Shown: positions 14,801 to 26,800 of the stretch, one piece after another
How the letters are laid out: each line of letters opens with the position of its first letter
Numbering within the stretch: position 1 is the first letter of the stretch
DNA from: Astropecten irregularis
Taxonomy: Eukaryota; Echinodermata; Asteroidea; Paxillosida; Astropectinidae
Assembly (NCBI GenBank): GCA_963971285.1
Contig: OZ020255.1
Location: forward strand, 19,499,046-19,563,045
Direction of reading: 5' to 3'
DNA: 64,000 nt
The notes under the pieces: generated by a model
The model's input: only the letters and a program-made list of their open reading frames with translations
What the model was told of the DNA's origin: nothing
Databases searched by the model: none
Program-made: the position numbers and the translations under genes

Positions 14801-17800
14801 ATCCTTATTAATATCCCTTAATATCCCAGAGAAGTTGCAAAGTGACATCACCTTCCTAGTGAGACAAAACGTCTAATACATCTTCCCCATCCATAAATCT
14901 CCTTCGTTTCTTATTAGTGGTGCATGGCCCCACACTGTTGGAATGAACTGTAACATCTTTTGAACAAGTAATATTTATCTGAATAGCGCTGCGCACTTGC
15001 GCTAAAAATAGCACCAAACCTCAGACAAACATTGCAACGTGGCCATGCAAACGTGTGGTGAGTACTGAGTAGGGGTATGTGTGCGCGTGCAGGCACGGTG
15101 TGACGTCATTAGTGCGGAACGCTATTGTATGACCTCACAACTGTCAGCTGTACTTTGAAAATGATTCCCTCTCTATTTAACAGGGGCGTGTTTTGGCAGC
15201 CTGAACCATGAACATGTTTCTACGTTATTGGTTCGTTCAGCATTTTGGCGACTTCGGTTCTGTTTCAATTACATCATTGGTTCTAGTAAATGAGACCCGA
15301 GGGAATGGATTGGTTTACGGTCGATTATTGTTGGTCCAACATGGCGGAAAGGTAAGCAGAAGACTGATTTGCACAGGTCAGACTCCTTCAGCCATATCCG
15401 CAGCCATTTTTTTTACGTTTTGGGCATTTTCAGCGTAACGGACATGACAATCACACAGGTTTGCCTTATTCAGAGGATCACAAAGTAGGATTGGCAGTTT
15501 GCAAACAATTTTAATCTGAATAAGGCAAAAACTGTGTGATTGTCATGTCTGTTAAGCAAAAAAAACCTCCCCCAACTATGTTTCCGTTCATCAAGAGTAA
15601 TGTCAGAAACACTTTCCTGGTCACGACAACCAAAACACACCCAAGGTAAATTCTGTACTGCCTGAAAAAACAACCCTAAACAAGTGATCTTCTGATTACC
15701 CTCCACATTCCCAACCTAGGGTGTTTACAAAACAGAGGCTCAGGCTGGAGCTCAGGCTCCATCTCTGACATCCATATATGCTGAAAATATAGGTTGTGGT
15801 TTTTCATTGAAGCTGAAGCTCTGTTTTTCTTTTCAAACCAGAGAATCTACTGTACTTCCAAGCTGCAGTCAAAAGTCTCTATTTCGATACCCGTTATTTC
15901 AGAATGTTTTCAAGCAACGGAGCCGGAGCCTGAGACGGAGCCCGAGCCTCTTTTTCGTAAACGCCCTTCATTACCTGTTGATGGCCATGAGAAACAGGAA
16001 GTGAGGAGCAAGAAGCCTGTACAGTGGATGAGACGGGGACAGAGACACGTGCATGGTAGCATTGACGGACTCCATGGCCAGATGGGTCAGGCCAAGATGG
16101 GTACAGGACTGGTGGTAAGAAGCGTCGGCAAAATTGAACCACATCTTGGCTAGCAGCCAGGTGTACTCCGGATCGCTGGGCAGAAACACCTGCAAACAAA
16201 AGAAAAAGATGAAGTCAAAAAACAAAACACAAAGATGCAATTTGTTAAGACACACATGTATGTTGAGTTGTCACACACGTCTTGTTAAGTTGTCCTGCCA
16301 CTGAGCAGTGCAGCCACTCAGACATTCACAGTCTCACACATCAGCTAACGCAACCTTCAAACTACATGCTAGCTATCCTTCCAATCAACCAGCCCATCTT
16401 CCTATCAACTAGTCAGCCAACCTCTCAGACAAAGAGTCAGCTAACCTACCTATCAACCAACCTACCTTTCGATCAAGTAGTCAGACAGCTTCCAATCAAC
16501 CAGCAAAACTTCAAGTCAATCTGATGACCAACTCCCCAACTAGCCACAACCTTCCAATCAACTAGTCAGGTAATTATGCATCTTCGGCAATCTACCTACC
16601 AGCCAACAACATAATAAAATAGAGAAAGGGTCAAACTCACCGGATTCTCAGGTCCTTTTTCTTGCTCAAGCTGAAGGGCGACAGGAATGAGGTGTTTGTC
16701 CTTATCCACAAAGAAAAGTCCAATAGGTGAAACGACCTACAAAGACAAAAATCAATCCACAAATCTGGTATAAATAAGACCTGTATGCCTTTCAAATACT
16801 TACAAACTAGCACATTTGTATTAGCAAACATTAGCTGAAAATCAATCTTAAGTAATACACATCTCATGAGATAATCCTTAAAAGAATCATAGTGGGCGCA
16901 CTAAACAACGCCCAGGGTCTCTCCTAAAAATGAAAGGAAAGCCCCAATTTCATGACTCTACTTACCAAATCATTCTGTGCTATAATTCTTTGCTTACATG
17001 ATTAGCACAGAATTTCCTAAAAGACTCCTTCCAGGCACATGCACTATTTAAAATCCCTTCCTTATCCATAAAATAGCATCTTATAAGCACAGAATTTCAT
17101 GTTTCTTTAAGCAAAGCCACAAAAGTGAGACGAGATAGGTAGCAGGCATCAGTCACATTAACACCTTCTCTCATAATATGACCTTACCGGTGTTCCCTGC
17201 TTCACGGGCAGATTTTCTAGAATCTTGTAGTCCACGTAGTAGAGCTTCTTCTTCTCAATGGCTTCCTGGATGGTTAGTCCCTCGAGGAACGGCCCAACCA
17301 TCTCATCAGTCACGCCAAAGCTTCAAACAAAAACACAAACAAAAACAAATTGAAAAACTTATAATATTGAGTAATCTGAACACAAGTTTTTGAAGGGCGC
17401 CCTCTTTTGATTAAAAAGAAAACTGCGGTGGTGTCAGTATATTATTTTGTACACCACCAATCATCTTTTATTGAAATCTGGGAAGCTGGAAAGCTAATCA
17501 TGAGCAAAAGACCTGTGGGGAAATCCGGGACATGTTGTCCATGCCGAATATTCTTCTAACTGTTCATTTCAGGAATAAATCACGCACCACGTGCCGAGCC
17601 GGAGTTGTAGTGCATTTAGATCGATAAACACCACCACAGTTTCTTGTTTTAATCAAAAGAGGGCGCCACTCAAAAACTTTGGATTACAGTACAGAAAACT
17701 TCATCCACAGAGGATGTTCCTACACTGTGAACCTACCATGTAACTCTTCAAATCTCACACAGAAACAAAATTCCAACAAACTTGAAATTTTTTTATAATC

Positions 17801-20800
17801 AAATAGTCTTTTCAGAAAAATGTCCTCGATAATCAAAATGTAACTTAATTAAAGTAGACCAAGTTTCCAATAACAGAATGTATGGAGGGAGGTTAGTATT
17901 TGTCAATAGTTGGTAAGCGGAAGTAGGAAAGGTTAGAGTGATATGACAGATTGCAGTTGTCATGGCAACCATGATACTATACGTACTTCTCCGGTACTTC
18001 CTTGAAGAGCCGAATCTGACTTGGGTTGCATCTGATTAAGCGCTGAAGACCAAACTCAACATCCGACCGCCACATCGCCATACCCTGTATCGATGGAAAC
18101 AGACACATCATAATAAAAATCATGGCTTTAACTTATTGGACTGTACTAAGTCCACAGATGTCATATTAAGACAATCTTGTGATTGAGACTGTCTTACCGC
18201 TGGTTTTGGGAATTTGCCGTGATACACATTGCCGAGGTCATCCAGGCTCTGCCACTTGCCAGTGAATATCTTAGAAAGTTTGCTCTGAAGAAGAAGATTG
18301 GCCTTTCTCTTCCCAAGATCAAACTAGTAAGAAGAGAAAACAAAAGAAATCAATTAAGACACCACAAAATGATATTGAAAATGAAAATGAAAACACAAAA
18401 TAAACAATTGATACCATTACAAAATAACTGTCACCTTTTCTACCACTCTCAAAATTGTTTAAAGATTAGCTGTGTTCCCAAACTTGAATGATTCATGACT
18501 CGGAGTGGAGTCCGATTTGAGTCTTTTTTCCCATGACTCAAACTCAGACTTGAGTCAAAATAACAAATAACTTTGACTCAGACTCGGTGTCTGACTCAGT
18601 CTCCGACTATTTTGGCCTTTGCATTTTTTGCGCCACCTAAAAAGTGCCTCCCCCCTTGCCCCCCTCACCCCAAGATCTGCCACTAAAGGAGACATAGGCA
18701 TTTTACAGCCTCCGGGCCCGCAACTGCCACTGACCTGCCCCTCTCCATAGTTGCAACTGCCCACGGCATACTGATCGAGTTTGTTAACATAATAAATTTG
18801 TACTCACCAGATACTCAAAGGAGAACTTCTCATTTTCAGGGAGTTCACAAACCTACAAAGAAAAGACAAAAACACAAAAGACATGTAGGTTCTCAATAAA
18901 AAACAAAACAGCGTTCAAGCATTCAAGTTCTGTCTTCCGTTTAAGTTCTGGGGTTATTTTGTGGGTTTTCTGACAGACCTATTCCTGCCAAATTCGAAAT
19001 CTATTGTTCATACAACAAGAAGAGCATTTCTTGCCAGCACCGTCTTCAATACCACAGCCAGAGTTATCATTTTGTATCTAAAAATCCACTCAAATTGTCT
19101 TCATTCTTATAGTTTACCAGTAAAAATTGAAGAATATGACTTATCAATAAACCATGAAAACAAAATATTAACAAATTCTATGTAAAAAGTAATTTGTTAG
19201 TGCAGCGAGATAAAAAGTGTGCGTTTTGGAACGAAAAACTGTTTTGTTTTCTTTTGGCCAATCAAAGGAATACAGAAAAGGAAATGAAATCCATTTCCAC
19301 TGTGAAATTGCCTACTAAATATGTGTGGTTGCTATAGAAACAGATTGTTATTTGCATATCCTGGTTCACTGTATCACTCATTGTAATAAAGAAAAGGGAC
19401 TTTCAACTAGCCGGACCAACTTCCTCTACTTCCGGGATGTGTATGGAATGTTTGGTTTTCAAATCATAGGCCTACATGTGCTGGTTCCGGTGTTGTTTCT
19501 TATATTGTGATAGGTCGGTCAGTGTCACTGGTCCGGTTCCTGTTCTGTGATATTATTGTGGTATTATATTGAGAGTATCATGAAGTGAAACCTGGAAGTG
19601 TAATATCTTGCCAAGCCAGCCGGGAAATTCCCCTTCATTCGCTATCAGTTTGAGAAAATACTCTAGAGCAATAGCTCATAATTATAACGACACAGGATTT
19701 TAGAAAGCTATTTAGCTAAACATGTTAATCACTTTATAATTTATTGAATATACACACGTAGGGCCTACAGAAAATTAATGTAAGTAATAAATTGCATGTT
19801 GCAAACTGCTCATCAACCAAAATAACGATCGACCTGAAATATATAAAATGCTTGGAATTGAGAGCTAGGGCCTCATTTTGTGTGAAAACCTCCATGATGG
19901 TGAAAACTAAATAGCACGTGACAGTGAAGGTTTCATAAAAGACTATAGTCCTCACGTTTTGGTAAAAAAAACGGTTTGTGTTTTTATACAATATGCAGGG
20001 GCTTTGTGCGTGGTGTACATGAGTTAAATTCTGATTGTTACAATCGACGTCAGCTGCAAAAGTTTATTTTATATAATACAAGTAATTCACAATACAAGAC
20101 TTAGTACAACAAAAAGCTGCAAACTGTTTACCAGCCAAAATAATGACCTGAAATTTATAAAATGCTTAGAGTTAGGAGGGCCTGACGCGTTTCGATCCTA
20201 GCACTAGCAGGATCTTCATCGAAGGCTATTTAGGATTCATTCATTTAATATTTATCCATCATTATTTTTTAAGGTTTCTGAATGTAATTTCTGGACTAAT
20301 AGTTCAAATATTGGGATAGTTGTGGTATGATTATAAATAGTATAACCTGGACTTTCAGACCAAAACCAAACATTGATGTTATTTATCCCCGGGATACCTT
20401 TAATTAAATCCGTATGCCAATACGTACTTTCGGTTAGGTGTTGTTGCAGCTCAATAAAAAGAACTATCTGTGCTTTACATGTTGCATGCCCGGATGTAAT
20501 ATCAAGGACAAAGTGTCAGGCCTTGCTGCATGCAGTACAATGGCACAGGTTCTATATAGGCCTACTCTATCAAATAAAGGATTTAGCGTCTGGGTGCCGA
20601 CAACATAATCCGCCATTCATGTAAGGGACAAGTAAATAGAAAGAAATATCATTTGCATTCAATTGCATTGCAGTGACCCGTGTCGATGAAACTCTATGTT
20701 GGAGCGGTCCGTCTATATGGTTTTTTCGGCACCGGCTCCATTTTCGTTCATTTCGTTCATCCATTACATGATCGGTAAAGGTCACAGAACAGTACTCACA

Positions 20801-23800
20801 CTTTGTCGGATCAATGAAAAACCTGTGAAAATTTGAGCTCAATTACATCCGAGTCACGAGAAAATATCGAAAACCCGACTCAATTTGTCTTATAAAACAT
20901 AAAGAATGGTTTTGATCTAACCCCGAGATCAAAACTGTTTTTGGTCTTTGTTTTACTATAGTAGTATGAAAAGGGGGTTATCATTCCAAACCCCATTTTC
21001 ACTCACTCCACTCCACATTTAACTGCCACATTCAAAATAGATTTCATCTCGCCAATTTTCACCCCCCATTTCACAAATCTCAGAATATCCAAAATCAAAA
21101 TCAAAATGCCTCATTTTATCGCGAAAAAAAAAAATGTTGTAAATTTAAAAAGTTGTAGATTGGAATGTGAAAAAAAATGAGAAAATTAAATAATTTTATT
21201 TTATATTATTATAAATAAGATGGAACAAAACAAAACAATAAAACATACATACTTTGTAACTGAAAAACATGATCTATATAAAAACGCAGATAAAAGTGAA
21301 TATAATCATTATGGGTTGTTTAATGAGAAAAATTTAATAATAAATCCAGCGATTAAAACTTCACAAGAAGTAGTAGAATGTGCTAAATCAAAAATTACTT
21401 ATAAACATGATGATAAAGAATGTAATTTAATTTTTATGTTACCAACAAATTTTTGTTTTGGAATAAATACAATTAATACTTTTGGTGAAGAAAAAAATCC
21501 AGGCAACACAACTGGCTATCAAATTGTATATAATTTACAAAATGATTGTGATGAAATTGTTAAATACTTTGATAAAATGAGATGTACAGTAACTAAATAT
21601 ATTGAATCTGATAAAGATAAAAATATACCAAAAATAACCAGAACTATGTATATAAACATGGGAAAACAAAGTGTTAAACCAATTTATGATGATAAAAACA
21701 AAAAAATGTATATTAAACTTAAATCATATGGAAAAGGAAATCAAATAAAACAATATACAAAATTGTTTGATTTTAAAAAGAAAAAGATTGATAACATCGA
21801 TGAATATATGAATAAATCATGTAAAGTTACACCTGTTCTCATCTGTAATGATATATTTTTTGGTTCTCATGGAAATAGTGGATTTGGTGCAAGTATCAGA
21901 TTTAAATTAGAACAAGCTTTTATTAGGCAATATGAAACTATACAAATCCCCACTAATGTCATGTTTGATATTGAAGATATTGATGACTAAATCTAGAATA
22001 TAAAAAAGAAAGCCAAAAAAAATAACAAAAAAATTATCATTTTTATTTACACACTAAATTAAGCCACATCCAAATTAGGATGTGGCTTTTTTTTTACGTC
22101 GTATGCATGTACACTACTCATATGCACTTGACAATGCACTAAAGGTTATTTACCTTAAGTGTATACACAACACTCGCTTGAAAAAAACAGCCATTCAATG
22201 TCACGCGTGGTTGTCCCCAGCGTAAACAGGGTTTTTGTTATTCAAATTTCATTCATGACTGAACGTAGTGTAAAACGCTTAGTCATCCGCTGACACAAAG
22301 GTTAAATTCCTAAAAGCGCTCGGGTTTGTTATTGAAATATAACACATGACTGAACCTGTGTAAACCGTCACAATCACAGTCAAACACCCCTCAAAAAATA
22401 GACTCGTCCTTTGTGTCGTCATCGTTGTTATTGCACCATTTCGAGTATAATATATATCAAATTAAAAAACCATTTTCAGTCGGGGCTGGGAGGATAGCTC
22501 AGTGGATAAGCTCGGCGGTTTGCAACCATGGGGTACCGGGTTCGACGCACGGTCTGTAAAATTGAAATTAACATAACAAAAAATATGAATAAAAAATAGA
22601 AAAAGAAAAAATGTTTCTCGTTGAATATTTGATGTGGGTATTTAATAAGAAACATAAAAAACAATATCCTGACATAAAAAAACATGAAAAAAAAATAGAA
22701 AAAGAAAGAAAATGTTTCTCGTTGAATATTTGGGGTGATATTTAATAAGAAACATAAAAAACAATATCCTGACATAAAAAAACATGAAAAAAAAAAAACC
22801 TTTAAACTTTGAACCCGGTACCCCAAAAAAGGGGGTCAATAGTGTTGTTGGCCCTCTTTGATGAGTTTAAGGCATAGACCCCGGCCCCTTTACACTCTTT
22901 AAAAAAACGCCCACGCATTGTGAGTAAAGTATTAGGTGAAAAAAACAATGATTGAAAAAAAAAAAAAAAACATTATTTTTTTTTAAATATAAATGAATGA
23001 GATAGGTATGTGCACTCACAACATCATGATTGATGAAGACAAAGACGAGTATTATTGTGACAAGTGTGGATTAATTATAGGTTATAGTCTCATGGATTAT
23101 TCTACGGAAAATATTAATGGAAAGTATAATCAGAGATTTTTCTATAAAAAAACAAAGGCTTCTATAGTAAAAAAAGTCTTTGATAAATTTAACATTCAAT
23201 ACCAAATGTGTGACCTTAAACTCGTCGAGTTTAAATTAAAACAAATATTAAAGGGAAAAATATCTAGGGGTCATCCACTCAGGTCGTTAATGGCTGTATG
23301 TTATCTAAAAAATGTTTCTAACGTAACCCAAGAAACAGTACAAAAGTTATTTCAAGTAGAATTAAAATATTTTAATCAAGCGTTAAAAAGATACAACGAA
23401 ACTTTTAAAGAGGAGGAGCTGTAGGGGTAACTCTCACTTGACTTTCTTTATAACTCGGAGGTTTACTCTCGTCGTTTTTAAACGACTTTGTCAAACTTAA
23501 ACTTAATTTCCAAGTTTTTTCATAAGTTCTTTTTTTTCTTTGGCGAGTAAATCACTCGCCATCGCTTTAGCCTTTTCTTCAACTTGTCGTTCAAATTCAA
23601 CTTTATTTAAATGTTTAGCTTCTTCTAACTTTGTAGAAGTTTTTAATCTTATTTTTTCTTTCAAGTCGTTAAATTTTTTAAGTTCTGACGTAATTAATAT
23701 AAATTCTTCGTGAGAAATATCACCATCTTCGATGGCCTTTGACACGTATTCATCTATCGTGTTTAACTTTGCATCTGCTAAAATTTTAATCTGATCGTGT

Positions 23801-26800
23801 TTTTTACTCTTTACCGCTAATTTTTTGCTTGCGTATTTAAGTACCGCGTAAAATCCAAAGGCACCTATGCTAGTACCCTCTAAGACTAAGCCAATTGGGG
23901 CACTAATAACACCCATTAATGCGGGGATCCCTATCGCGGCTGCAGTGACCCCCAGTACTTCAACCCCGTGCTCTACATATTGAATCGCAGAGATCCACCT
24001 TTTTAACTTTTTAAAAGAAACCTCGCGCGAGTTTCTTTCTTTACAGATTTGAGATTTAATATCTTCAATTTTTTGAAGTCGATAAATTTTAGTTTCGTCT
24101 TTAATATCATCACCGCTGTTTAAGTTTAGATCAGGATATAAAGGTTTTATTTCATTTACATTTACGGTTGCCATATTTTTAATATATAAGCGTTTTTAAA
24201 TTATTTCACATTCGATTAAAATCCCCGCGCCTTTGTTATTGATGATTTTTCCTTCCTCGTTTTTAATTGAAAAGGCAAGTTTATTAATTTTACCGTTTTT
24301 TAATGTTTTCCCAACGTGAGTTTGGTTTGTTTGGCTTGTGTGATAAAATGATAACATATTTGAAGGAAACCCGTTGTAAAAATTATCACTCGTGTTTAAC
24401 TGCTCGCAATGAATAAACGTAATGTTAAATGGGTTAATATCGTAATCACCCTTATAAATGACATTTGGGATTAACCTTCCTTTGGGTAAATTGAGCAAAT
24501 TAGAAACTTCTCGATTTAAACGTAGATTAAGGTTTATATCAGTGACCCTTAAGGTCACCGTTTTACTTTCTCTATAGACTTTAAAGCTCACACCCGGTAT
24601 CGCGTTTATCAATGACTCGAACCAATCGATACCATAAAATCCAGGTAAAATAATGATGCTTCCTGATTTGCCCTCGGGCAAAGCCGTAACCTCACTCACC
24701 GGATGTAGCGCATTTACGATTGGCTCTTTATGTCCTAAAACAACGAGGCTGTTTTTAATTTGTGGTAAACGCATATTTTCTGTTTTTTCTTGATTGTCAT
24801 TGTTGTATCCATATCGAAGTAAATTTGTGGCTAATACTTGGCCTTCTATGATATAGTCTATTCTTTTATTTAATAAATGTATTACATAGTTAACATAATT
24901 TTGTAATTCATCATCAAGTCTATCCCTGGCTAATTCTAGGGTTTGTTTTCGTTGTCTGAGGACCTGTATTTCTTCTTGTATTTTTATTTCCACTTCGTTA
25001 AGAATTTCAGTATCATATCCGTCAAACATCTGTGTAATAATGCGTGCTATGACTTCTTTTCTACTTTGTTGAATTTCTTCAGTTGTCATCGATAAACGAA
25101 ATTGATTCATTATCTCAGGGGTCAGTTCTAATGGCTTTGTCTGTAGTTGTGAGCTTTTATCAGTTTGTCTATTGTCTCTAGACCTACCGTTAGTATAAGC
25201 GGGTTGCCCATCTATCTCCTTTTCCCAAGTAATCTCACTGGATTTAGTTATGTTAAAATAGCCTACCGTAAACACGAGATTTTTAACGCGAATTTGTTTT
25301 GAGCCATCTAAATTATCAATCACCTCTTGCAATTTAAACGTTTGTTCGTTTTTTGTCAAATAAAATGTGTGTTGTATTCCGCTCATTCTTACTCTACTTT
25401 TATTATAAAAAGACTTATATTATAAATGGGAAACTCTTTAGGCGCTTTAGCTATTATCGTCAATAAAAATCATACTTTTTTTGTACAATTTAAAGATATG
25501 TCAACCGCGTATAAATTACCACGCGTTAAAACGGACGAAGCAATCGAACGATGGCAAACTAACCCTTTGTCCTTTTATCAAAACCAATTCAACTTTGCGA
25601 TTTATTGTGCCACGACCGCGTGTGGAGTAGGTCTTGACCTCCTCCACAATAAAAACCAATATATTTCATCGCTGTTTCATTTTCACGTGTATTATACTAT
25701 ACGAAAAATATTTTATAATTTGGTAGCACCTATACCTGGTGATGATGTATTTAACGCGTTAAATAACCGTTATGATACGAGAGCTTTTACGGACACGTGC
25801 CGTGTATTTGGAATTGATCGAAGCAAGTCTTTTAAACAAACGAGAGATACGACCTCAAATGGCTTGGGTACTGCTTTTTACTACAATTCGGGATCGGTTC
25901 CAGTGCCGGGAAAAAACTATGACCCCCACGACTTGGGTGTAAACTACGGTACGTATGCAGGCTCAACTTTTATGGGCTTTGGTTTAATGGATCCACCAAA
26001 AGGATCGGGTCACGCGAGTACCTATACGGTCACTTACCTTGAACAATCCAATAATGTTTTAGGTGCTTGGACAGACTTTATTTCAAAGACGAGTTCTTTT
26101 ACCGATGTTGGAATTACAAAAATTAACGAATCGATTAGGGCTTACGTGTACGCGCTTTTAGGTGCACAAGCACAAACAAAAACCAGTGCATTAACCCCGG
26201 GAACCGGTTTAGATGCACAGCATCAGTTTGTTACCATCGTAGAAAGTCTTATTAATAGCGAACCAGATTTAGAGCAGAGTATCAATCAATTTCAAGATTC
26301 ACTGCAGTATGCTAAAACTCCACTCAACTTTGTCGTAAGACCCGGGCTATACCTCATTCCATCAGATATGGATTTAAGGGTAGGCATACACGATGGTTAC
26401 AATAATAACTTGCAAATTGCACCTTTAACCGCTAAACCGGGATTTCAACCAACCTTAAACGCTCCGATACAAGTTGATGACTTTGATCCTCAGCCAACCC
26501 TTGAACCCAAACCCACGCAAGAACCAACAGAAGAACCTACACCACGTTTATCACCTATACCTAAAACCTCAGAGTCAAATCCTAAAGCATCTTTAGACAT
26601 TCATCAAGATGAAAAATTATCTTTAACGATAGGAACAGTTGCAATCATTGCGATAGGAGTTTTAGTCTACAAAATTTTGACTTAGAAAAATATAAATATT
26701 TAAACCAAAAAAAATACCCCCAAGCTCAAAAGAGCTTGGGGGTTATTTTTTTTTTATTACTTTGTTAAAAAACAAAACTACCAATTATTTTTAATATAAG

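Larger units (their letters stand above)
22100..22985. other. Polinton internal non-coding region
   Basis: About 900 bp without a convincing gene, unusual in an otherwise packed element. It holds two imperfect copies of a phrase around CATGACTGAAC near 22250 and 22345, a tRNA-like sequence at 22488-22556, a direct repeat at 22600-22800 and an inverted GGGGTACCGGGTT / AACCCGGTACCCC pair (about 22529 and 22810). Confidence 0.6.

Noticed and set aside
22488..22556. Functional tRNA gene in the Polinton
   Set aside because: A and B boxes look right, but the acceptor and anticodon arms do not pair, so a tRNA-like or SINE sequence is the safer call.
22476..22839. Two Phe-rich minus-strand frames in the Polinton
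   Set aside because: Translations of A-rich direct repeats; no start context like the other genes of the element.
22100..22985. CRISPR-like array suggested by repeats
   Set aside because: Only two units, no regular spacers, eukaryotic/viral context.
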